A stretch of 12,266 nt of DNA, from the NCBI GenBank assembly GCA_035576005.1, contig DATLXH010000173.1:1-12266 (forward strand). Direction: 5' to 3'. Below are positions 6,350 to 12,266 of the stretch, piece by piece. The translations under genes were made by a program, and so were the position numbers. A model generated the notes under the pieces. The model saw only the letters and a program-made list of their open reading frames with translations. It was not told where the DNA came from and ran no database searches. Numbering within the stretch: position 1 is the first letter of the stretch; every line of letters starts with the position of its first letter. Source of the stretch: DATLXH01 sp035576005. GTDB lineage: Bacteria; Acidobacteriota; Thermoanaerobaculia; Gp7-AA8.

Positions 6350-8839
6350 TCAGTTGGGCTTGCCGGCGAGGAGAACGTCGACGTTGGCAAAATCGCCCTT
6401 GTCGAAAACGACTATCTTTCGCTCCTGATTGAACGAGATCACGACCAGGGTTTGATCATCGAGTGGAGGCCGGTTGCGGGTGAACTTCTTCACCGCTCCA
6501 AGAATCGCGTTCTTGATCTCTTCCGCGTCGTTCGGTCCCGATTTCTCAAGCACCTGTTCGAACCTGTTGAACCCGAAAGGTTCGCCGTCATCATCGAGGG
6601 CCTCGATCAGACCATCGCTGTAGAGGATCAGGCGGTCGCCTGGCGAGAACTGGACCGAATGCTCCCGGAACGCCTCGCGGCGCTTGACTCCAAGCGGAAA
6701 TCCCCACGAGGAGAGAGCTTCGAGAGTACTCGTGTCAGCCCGATAAACGTATGGATCGAGATGGCCGGCTGAAGAGAATTGAAGTTTCTGAGTGACGGGG
6801 TCCAGCACCCCGAAGAAGAACGTCATCAACATTCGTTTCGGAGCCGTTCGTCGCACGATGTCGTTGAGCACTGCCATGACGTGACGAGGAGAGGGGTCGT
6901 GATCGACCTGCACGAGGAGGGCAGACTTGGCCATGGCCATCACGATGCCGCTGGTGAGGCCGTGACCTGCAACATCGCCGAAGGCGATGCCGATCTCTCC
7001 GGTCGGGAGCGGAAGAAAGTCGAAGTAATCGCCGCCGATCTCGCTCGCCGCGCGGTAGTGTGATGAGACGGATGCTCCGGAAAGTTCAGGATCGCTCGCA
7101 GGAAGGAGCGCAGACTGTATCCGGTTCGCCGCGTCGATCTCGGCTTTGACACGCTCGCGCTCGACGATGCGCTTTACATGCGGGGCCAGATCGTCGTACT
7201 GGTAGACCACTTCGCGCCTGGTCGCCACCGCCGCCAGTCCGTATGAGAGGAGAAGCCCAAGCGGTGCGAACAGGGCAATGGCAGGCTCGACCACGGCGCG
7301 CCCCGTGACGGCGGTGAGGATGGGGAGAAGGCCGATCAGGAGCGAGGCGGAAAAAATGGCTGTCGCTGACGTCAACAGGTCGAAGAAGAGAAACACGGCA
7401 ATGCCTGCTGCGGCTCCACCGAAGCCCGCCAGAAGCTGGCTGAGCAATGGGCCAGCCGGCACTTCCACTGCCTGCCCGGATGCTCCCAGAACGGCGGCCA
7501 GGAGGATCCCCAGCCAGAGCATTCTTTTCCTACTGAAGAACGCAAGGATGAAAAGGAATGCGCAGATCGACGTCATGGCGCCGTCCTGGATGGCGAACAG
7601 GATGACAGAGAACGGGCCGCCCAGTGCGGACAACGTGAATTCCGATTGCGTTCCCAGTGTCGGATGCAGCCGCCCGGTGAGCATGAGGAGAAACGGAGGG
7701 ATCAATGCGCACGTGACGACGGCCGGGGCCAGCAGGAGCCCTCGAAGGAGGGAACGACCGACAGTGGCGTTGAACGGATCGCGACGCAGGATCGCATCGA
7801 ACGAGGCCAGCTTGTCACCCCACCGCTCCCGCGCGTAACTCTCGCCCACTGACCACGCCAGAAAAATCACGACCGCTGAAGGGATGTCGTAGAAGAGAAA
7901 CTTGAAGGCGGTAGCTGCGATGGCGGTGGTCTGGGCATCGACTCCTCCGAAACCGGCGTTGATCGACGTGTGCGGACCTATGCAGTAATCGATGATGAGC
8001 GAGATCGTCAGCGAGATTCCGAAGAGAAAGGCACCAGTCTCCACGCCTGCTTCACCGGCGTGATACTTCTTGAGAAAGATGATGAGGAGAAGTAAGAGCA
8101 GACCGAAGAGAAGTCCGAAACGAATGAAGGTCCCGATGAGGCCTTCGCCGGTATTGTCACGAAAGGGGCTGCCGTCCTTGTATTCTTCGATGGCCTCCCA
8201 TCCCGCCAGTTCGTCGCCGACGAAGTAGACAAAAACATAGAAGGCGACGCGTCCGGCAGGGAAGTTTGATGGGACCTTGTATCGGAAAATGTGGTCCGTT
8301 CTTGCACGCAGAATTGTTGGCCGGACCGCCTCGAACTGCACGGCAGGAGCGCCCGGAAATCGCTGCGAGTGCACGAACGCATCTGCCTTCCCTCTGAGGG
8401 AATCGGCGGTTGGATTCGCACCTGCCTGTTCGGGCCGGCCATAACGTCGAACACCGAGGAGCTGGCCAGTTCGCCCGATCAGTACGCGGCCGAAGGAGGG
8501 AAATTTCTCGAGACCAATGCGGAAGTAGTGCACTCGGAACCCGCCCAGTCGCGGACCGACGACCGGGTCCGACTCGGCACGCCGGCGCAGGTCGGGCTTG
8601 CCTGCGAACTCCATATCGAGATAGGGGGACGGCTCCCATGTCAGAACCCGCCACGAGCGTTCGATGGGGATCCCTGACTTTTTTGCCTCACGATCGGCCA
8701 TAGCCTGAGCTTCCGCCCGAGTGATGCTCAACCCATGGGGCTGGACCCCCAGGAAGCGTGGGAGCAGCAACACAATGCCGAAGAGTCCTGCCAGAAAGAG
8801 CAGGTAGGGAGCGATGCGTCGCAGCGAGCGGTCGGTCAT
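6350..8839 (-). CDS. Polytopic membrane protein with C-terminal SpoIIE/PP2C-type Ser/Thr phosphatase domain
   Basis: This 829-residue protein has a transmembrane helix at about residues 9-30, an extracytoplasmic segment to about 235, then a long block of hydrophobic helices from about 240 to 545. A short helical linker follows (VKRIVERERVKAEIDAANRIQ), then a cytoplasmic PP2C domain of the SpoIIE/RsbU class from about 570. Metal-binding motifs are intact: GGDYFDF near 602, GDVAGHG near 621, YSDGLIEA near 742 and DDQT near 794. Such phosphatases dephosphorylate anti-sigma antagonist (STAS) proteins, releasing sigma factors or other partners. The membrane part suggests it transmits an envelope signal. 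No STAS protein or anti-sigma kinase is encoded in the window. A promoter is predicted just upstream. The membrane block is not assigned to a family with confidence. Confidence 0.9.
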   Translation of the reverse strand: MTDRSLRRIAPYLLFLAGLFGIVLLLPRFLGVQPHGLSITRAEAQAMADREAKKSGIPIERSWRVLTWEPSPYLDMEFAGKPDLRRRAESDPVVGPRLGGFRVHYFRIGLEKFPSFGRVLIGRTGQLLGVRRYGRPEQAGANPTADSLRGKADAFVHSQRFPGAPAVQFEAVRPTILRARTDHIFRYKVPSNFPAGRVAFYVFVYFVGDELAGWEAIEEYKDGSPFRDNTGEGLIGTFIRFGLLFGLLLLLLIIFLKKYHAGEAGVETGAFLFGISLTISLIIDYCIGPHTSINAGFGGVDAQTTAIAATAFKFLFYDIPSAVVIFLAWSVGESYARERWGDKLASFDAILRRDPFNATVGRSLLRGLLLAPAVVTCALIPPFLLMLTGRLHPTLGTQSEFTLSALGGPFSVILFAIQDGAMTSICAFLFILAFFSRKRMLWLGILLAAVLGASGQAVEVPAGPLLSQLLAGFGGAAAGIAVFLFFDLLTSATAIFSASLLIGLLPILTAVTGRAVVEPAIALFAPLGLLLSYGLAAVATRREVVYQYDDLAPHVKRIVERERVKAEIDAANRIQSALLPASDPELSGASVSSHYRAASEIGGDYFDFLPLPTGEIGIAFGDVAGHGLTSGIVMAMAKSALLVQVDHDPSPRHVMAVLNDIVRRTAPKRMLMTFFFGVLDPVTQKLQFSSAGHLDPYVYRADTSTLEALSSWGFPLGVKRREAFREHSVQFSPGDRLILYSDGLIEALDDDGEPFGFNRFEQVLEKSGPNDAEEIKNAILGAVKKFTRNRPPLDDQTLVVISFNQERKIVVFDKGDFANVDVLLAGKPN

Positions 8840-8864
8840 GGATGAGCGGAGTGAGAGCCCAGAG

Positions 8865-8893
8865 GTTATACGAGGTTCGTCATCGGATGTTCA
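8865..8893 (-). promoter_or_regulatory. Predicted sigma-70-type promoter for the phosphatase gene
   Basis: On the minus strand TGAACA (8893-8888) and TATAAC (8870-8865) are separated by 17 bases and lie 25 bases before the ATG at 8839. This suggests that the phosphatase is transcribed separately from the upstream ABC genes. It is a sequence match only. Confidence 0.4.
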
Positions 8894-8968
8894 GGGAACC
8901 GTGCTGTCGCAGAGGCGTAACGGCAGGTTGACTTCGCGACCGCTTCGCGAGGACTGGAGCTCGGTCGC

Positions 8969-10006
8969 TCACTTCCAGCGAAAAATCTTCAGCGCGATCG
9001 TGAAGGTGATGATCGCCCAGATCGACAGGACCGCCAGCTCGGTTGCGATCGTGCTGATGGATCGCCCTTCGATCATCACCGCTCGCAGCGCGTCGTTGAG
9101 AGCCGTGAGGGGCAGAGCGCGAATCAAAGGTTGCGCCCAGTCCGGGAAGCGTTCGGAGGAAAAGAAAACACCGGAAAGAAGCCACATCGGAACCATGACC
9201 AGATTCATCAGGCCGCTCACGCCCTCGATGGATGTCGGCCGTGCCGCTACGAGCAGGCCGATACCGGAGAACGCGGTTGCGCCAACGAGACAGGTCACGG
9301 CAAGCGTGAAAATCGAGCCGTTCACCCCGACCCCGAAGGTTAGCCACGCGAAAATCACGAGGGTCGCGACTTCCAGAACGAGGAAAATGAGGCGCGAGAG
9401 CATCTGAGCCATCATGTAGTCGCTCTTCCGCATCGGTGTTGCGACGAGCCGCTTGAGCAGTTTATTCATGCGTGCAGTGACGATCGAAAAGCCGATGCCC
9501 CACATCCCTGTTCCCATGAGATTCATGCCGAGAAGGCCGGGGATCAGAAAATCAATGTAGCGCGACCCCTTTTCCGTGACTTTCTTTTCGATGACCGGAA
9601 GCGTGTTGCGCCGGCCGGCGGCCTGCTGGAGCGCATCATCGGCCTCCAGGCGGGCCACGCGAGAGTCGGGACGAGTCGGATCGAAGCGATAGACGAGCGG
9701 TGGACCGCCCTCTACCAGAAGCGAGATCTTTCCAGTACGCAACGCCTCAGACCCCTGCTTTGCGTCGTAACCTCGCGCGATCAGCGCCGGGGACTTCGCA
9801 AGGGAAGAAAGGATGGAGCTGGACGTGCTGCCTGAGACGACTCCGACCGGAATCCGATCGGGGGCCTTCTCTCGAAATGCGAACCCGAGTGCAAGAGCAA
9901 GGAGAAGCGGAAACGCGAAGACCCAGAAAACGGCTTCGCCCTGTCGGACGAACTCTTTCGTCCTGGCAATGGTCAATTCGATGAGCGCGGAATGATGTTT
10001 CGACAT
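8969..10006 (-). CDS. ABC-2 type exporter, membrane subunit
   Basis: This 345-residue permease has the ABC-2 layout: a cytoplasmic N-terminus, helix 1 at about 25-44 (FWVFAFPLLLALALGFAF), an extracytoplasmic domain of about 110 residues, then five further helices from about 165 to the end. The stretch YIDFLIPGLLGMNLMGTGMW and the later PLTALNDALRAVMIEG are typical of this family. It would pair with the ATPase encoded 53 bases upstream to form an exporter in the inner membrane. Substrates of this class include drugs, lipids and glycopolymers; none can be chosen from sequence alone. No membrane-fusion protein is present next to it, so this looks like a minimal two-component exporter. Confidence 0.9.
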   Translation of the reverse strand: MSKHHSALIELTIARTKEFVRQGEAVFWVFAFPLLLALALGFAFREKAPDRIPVGVVSGSTSSSILSSLAKSPALIARGYDAKQGSEALRTGKISLLVEGGPPLVYRFDPTRPDSRVARLEADDALQQAAGRRNTLPVIEKKVTEKGSRYIDFLIPGLLGMNLMGTGMWGIGFSIVTARMNKLLKRLVATPMRKSDYMMAQMLSRLIFLVLEVATLVIFAWLTFGVGVNGSIFTLAVTCLVGATAFSGIGLLVAARPTSIEGVSGLMNLVMVPMWLLSGVFFSSERFPDWAQPLIRALPLTALNDALRAVMIEGRSISTIATELAVLSIWAIITFTIALKIFRWK

Positions 10007-10059
10007 GGATTCAAAGTCTCGGCAGCTGCTGGTGGCCCGCTTGGCGCGGCTTGATCGGC

Positions 10060-10992
10060 TTATTCATCTCTCAGCTCCCGACCAGTCAGCGAGACGAAGA
10101 GATCTTCGAGGGTGGACTGATGTGTCGATAGAGTGAGAAGTCTGGCGCCCTCGCGCTCGAGGACCGCCAGGAGAGCGGGAACCGTGATCGCGAGCGAAGA
10201 AACATTCAGCGACCAGTTAGGCCCTCGCATCATGCAGCTGGCGACTCCCTCAACGCTTCGCAGCACAGAATCATCGAGCATCGGCTCGGACGCGAACTCG
10301 ACAACGTTGGCGGTTTTCAGTGAACCGATGAGCTCGGCAGGTGTTCCGAGCGCGATGAGACGACCGTGATCGACAATCGCAACACGGTCGCAGAGTCGCT
10401 CGGCCTCATCCATGTAGTGGGTGGTTAGAAGCAGCGATCCGCCGGATTTGCGGAAACGATGCACCTGCTCCCAGAGCTCGAGCCGGCTTTGAGGATCGAG
10501 GCCTGTTGTCGGCTCGTCGAGGAAGAGAATCTCGGGGTCGCCGATCAGGGCGCAGGCAACCGCGAGACGCTGCCTCTGCCCCCCGGAAAGTTTCCCCACG
10601 CGCGCGTCCTGCTTTTCTCCCAGCGAGAGGTCAGCTGTCAGTGCCTCGGGGTCGCGACCAGTCTTGTAGAAAGAGCGGAAGAGCCTGAGCGTCTCCCGCA
10701 CGGTCAGCTTGTCGTTTAGTCTGGTTTCCTGGAGCGAGATTCCAATGCGCTCCCGCAGCCACTGAGGGTCCTGTTTCCAGCTTCTACCCAGTACGGAGAC
10801 GTCGCCATCGTCGGGATCGGTAAGGCCCTCGAGAATTTCAATCGTAGTGGTCTTGCCCGCGCCGTTCGGCCCGAGCAGGCCAAAGCATTCCCCGCGGCGC
10901 ACCTCGAGGTCAAGCCCGTCAACGGCGACCACATCACCGAATCGTTTGCGAAGGTTGCGGCAGGAAAGAACGGCGTCAGTGGGGGCGGTCAT
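10060..10992 (-). CDS. ABC-2 type exporter, ATP-binding subunit (DrrA/CcmA-like)
   Basis: This 310-residue ATPase powers the exporter whose permease follows 53 bases downstream. Numbered from the chosen start it shows Walker A GPNGAGKTT at 41-49, the Q-loop glutamine at 88, the ABC signature LSGGQRQR at 135-142, Walker B ILFLDEP at 155-161 and the H-loop His192 in TTHYMDEAE. About 80 residues follow, as in DrrA-type exporters. An open frame reads upstream for 50 more codons to 11142, but those codons lie partly inside the foldback repeat 11057-11238 and do not resemble an ABC protein, so I start at the ATG at 10992, which directly precedes the homology. The ribosome-binding site there is weak. 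Confidence 0.93.
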   Translation of the reverse strand: MTAPTDAVLSCRNLRKRFGDVVAVDGLDLEVRRGECFGLLGPNGAGKTTTIEILEGLTDPDDGDVSVLGRSWKQDPQWLRERIGISLQETRLNDKLTVRETLRLFRSFYKTGRDPEALTADLSLGEKQDARVGKLSGGQRQRLAVACALIGDPEILFLDEPTTGLDPQSRLELWEQVHRFRKSGGSLLLTTHYMDEAERLCDRVAIVDHGRLIALGTPAELIGSLKTANVVEFASEPMLDDSVLRSVEGVASCMMRGPNWSLNVSSLAITVPALLAVLEREGARLLTLSTHQSTLEDLFVSLTGRELRDE

Positions 10993-11056
10993 GATCCAGG
11001 GCGCGGAAGATATCATCGCGATGCAGAATGCAGACTTCGAAAGTTGGTTTTTCATT

Positions 11057-11238
11057 AGCCCGCATTTCTCACAGACCTTCGTCGTGAGACGGCGGAGAGG
11101 GGCTTGGATGCGAGGCGCACGACGATTTTGCGACGAAGGCATAGTCGACGCTATGTCAAGGAGCGAAATTGCCGTGCAACGAAGCAGACAGGCCGCTATC
11201 CGTCGTCTCGCGGCGAAGGTCTGTGAGAAATGCGGGCT
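11057..11238 (+). repeat. Foldback (MITE/REP-like) element, copy 3, complete
   Basis: This is the second complete copy, exactly 182 bp like copy 2, in the same orientation and with scattered substitutions. Terminal repeats AGCCCGCATTTCTCACAGAC and GTCTGTGAGAAATGCGGGCT are intact. It sits between the divergent ABC ATPase and the DUF4287 gene and occupies much of the region where both promoters should be. The left flank is TT and the right flank GG, so no target duplication is obvious at this copy. Confidence 0.88.
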
Positions 11239-11339
11239 GGGCGCGAACGCCCGCAGGCAGTTCGAACCAGCACATGCCTCGCCTTATTGAACGCCGCCGG
11301 TAGAACTCGGTTATCCTCCGTTGCCTGACCTCTAACTCG

Positions 11340-11345
11340 AAGGAG
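11340..11345 (+). promoter_or_regulatory. Ribosome-binding site of the DUF4287/DUF5655 gene
   Basis: AAGGAG lies four bases before the ATG at 11350, a slightly short spacing. It sits within the small inverted repeat AACTC-GAAG-GAGTT, so a weak hairpin could mask part of it. The start choice is well supported. Confidence 0.6.
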
Positions 11346-11349
11346 TTGA

Positions 11350-11926
11350 ATGTCCAAGTCCCCAGCCGAAATGATCGCTTCGATTTCCTCGAACATCCCG
11401 AAACGGACGGGGAGGACCATGGACGAATGGGTCCGCCTCGTTCAACTGCAGGGTCCGCCGGTATTCAAGGACCGCATCGAGTGGCTGAAGACGGAGCACG
11501 CGATGAAAAGCGTGACCGCGAAAGTCATCGCTGACAAAGCAAGCGGAGGCTCGTGGTCCAGGCTGTACGAAAATAGCGATGCTCTGATCGAGACGCTCTA
11601 TGCAGGCGCGAGAGCTCCGCTGAGGAATATGTATGATCAGCTCGTAACCGTCATCACGAGGCTTGGTGACGACGTCAAAGTCTCTCCTCGAAAGACGTAC
11701 TCATCGTTGATTCGAAATAGACAGTTTGGCGTGATCAAGCCGGCCCGCAAACGACTCGACGTGGGGCTTGCCCTCAATGAAGAGGAGTCGAGGAAGGCTC
11801 GAATCCACGCGTCCTCAGGGCTCGAGCGACCGGATCACGCATCATGTGAGAGTTCACTCGATCATGGATATCGATAGTGAGTTGGAATCCTGGCTCAGGA
11901 AAGCGTACGAAGCCGACGGTAGGTAG
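11350..11926 (+). pseudogene. DUF4287/DUF5655 domain protein, 3' part shifted into another frame
   Basis: From the ATG at 11350 the first about 60 residues (PAEMIASISSNIPKRTGRTM, DEWVRLV, FKDRIEWLK) match the DUF4287 pattern. Residues about 85-140 (PLRNMYDQLVTVITRLGDDV, KTYSSLIRNRQFGVIKPA, RLDVGLAL) match DUF5655. This frame ends at 11877 with a tail (175 residues in all) that no longer fits. In the frame one base further on, from about 11825 to the TAG at 11924-11926, the family's C-terminal end continues as SDRITHHVRVHSI then ELESWLRKAYEA. A one-base insertion between about 11800 and 11835 explains both. Either the gene is recently broken or the sequence carries an indel error. The function of this small cytoplasmic family is not established. 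Confidence 0.8.
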
Positions 11927-12018
11927 GCTGAGACTCCCCGGCGGCGTTCGTTACCCACGTGGAAAATCGCGACAAATCCGTACGGCGCGCGATGTGTCCC
12001 GTCCTCACGCTCAAGCTT

Positions 12019-12153
12019 CTGATGACACCGGTTCACTGTCTGACGTCGTTGAGCCGCGAAGCGGCGTAATCCCTCTCCCCGGCGGGGAGAGGGAAGCGAG
12101 CGGAGCGAGCAGGGAGAGGGGCGTGAAAGTCTCGCCAGTCCTTCGAAAAGGGC
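12019..12153 (+). repeat. GC-rich multi-hairpin intergenic repeat, copy B (inverted relative to copy A)
   Basis: This stretch matches the reverse complement of 6206-6342 with few differences. It contains the GATGACACCG block, the GCCGCGAAGCGGC hairpin at 12053-12065, CCCTCTCCCC-GGC-GGGGAGAGGG at 12071-12093, and the GGGCGTGAAAGTCTCGCCAG block. It starts about 90 bases after the shifted stop of the DUF4287 gene and ends about 28 bases before the group II intron boundary. An open frame across it is repeat-derived and not a gene. Confidence 0.8.
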
Positions 12154-12180
12154 GAGGTCTTCGTATCTCTCGCGGCCCCT

Positions 12181-12266
12181 ATAGGGGTAGGGAGGGCTGG
12201 TAGGCCCCCCCTCCCTCCGAACCGTACGTGCGGATCTCCCGCATACGGCTCTCCGGTTGATGTTTC
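12181..12266 (-). mobile_element. Group II intron, 3' end (domains V and VI), truncated by the window edge
   Basis: On the minus strand 12251-12219 folds as a domain V hairpin: GAGCCGTAT at the 5' side, a GCGG/CCGC upper stem and ACGTACGGTTC at the 3' side, with the AGC triad near its base. It is 33 rather than the usual 34 bases, one short in the loop. Directly after it, 12218-12181 forms a G-rich/C-rich domain VI stem ending CTACCCCTAT, with a candidate branch-point A at 12188, eight bases from the predicted 3' splice site at 12181. The order and spacing match bacterial group II introns such as Ll.LtrB. The rest of the intron, including any reverse transcriptase, would lie to the right of the window. 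Confidence 0.8.

Noticed and set aside
6065..6772. 235-codon plus-strand open frame
   Set aside because: It consists of hairpin repeat copy A followed by the antisense of the phosphatase gene.
8930..8966. Possible terminator between the ABC permease and the phosphatase gene
   Set aside because: A 7-bp stem (GCGACCG/CGGTCGC) can be drawn, but the loop is long and there is no T-run on the transcribed strand.
10993..11142. 50-codon N-terminal extension of the ABC ATPase
   Set aside because: The extension is partly foldback repeat sequence and has no ABC similarity; the family homology starts after the ATG at 10992.
11877..12203. 108-codon plus-strand open frame after the DUF4287 gene
   Set aside because: It is composed of hairpin repeat copy B and non-coding flank, with no domain and no ribosome-binding site.

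Overview
This is a GC-rich bacterial chromosome segment carrying eight protein genes with ordinary functions, interspersed with several families of palindromic intergenic repeats. No rRNA, tRNA, phage, plasmid or CRISPR signal is visible. The gene mix (RF3, a membrane-anchored SpoIIE/PP2C phosphatase, a POT peptide transporter, type I MurB) and the repeat-rich intergenic regions would fit a large-genome environmental Gram-negative such as an Acidobacteriota-like organism. That taxonomic guess is inference and no marker here decides it.

Layout: 1-363 holds a rearranged copy of a foldback repeat. 362-1993 (minus) is prfC, peptide chain release factor 3. 2149-2490 (plus) is a small cupin protein, divergent from prfC. 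2491-2914 is intergenic, with a 28-bp-arm inverted repeat and a complete 182-bp foldback repeat, followed by a plausible promoter. 2915-6000 (plus) is a compact cluster: a POT/PTR2 peptide symporter, murB overlapping it by one base, and a hotdog-fold thioesterase preceded by a possible 20-codon ORF. 6001-6349 is a convergent intergenic region with stacked GC-rich hairpins. 6350-8839 (minus) is a large polytopic membrane protein ending in a SpoIIE/PP2C phosphatase domain. 8969-10992 (minus) is a two-gene ABC exporter (ATPase, then ABC-2 permease). 11057-11238 is a second complete 182-bp repeat. 11350-11926 (plus) is a DUF4287/DUF5655 protein whose last part is shifted out of frame. 12019-12153 is an inverted second copy of the GC-rich hairpin block, and 12181-12266 is the 3' end of a group II intron on the minus strand, running in from beyond the right edge.

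Functional links are modest. The POT-murB overlap suggests translational coupling of peptide uptake with a cytoplasmic murein-precursor step, and the ATPase and permease clearly form one exporter. The rest look like independent units. The most notable content is non-coding: the 182-bp near-palindromic element present in two complete copies plus a rearranged one, its terminus forming the prfC stop codon, the second hairpin repeat family, and the group II intron end. I do not see convincing evidence of a new multi-gene system.
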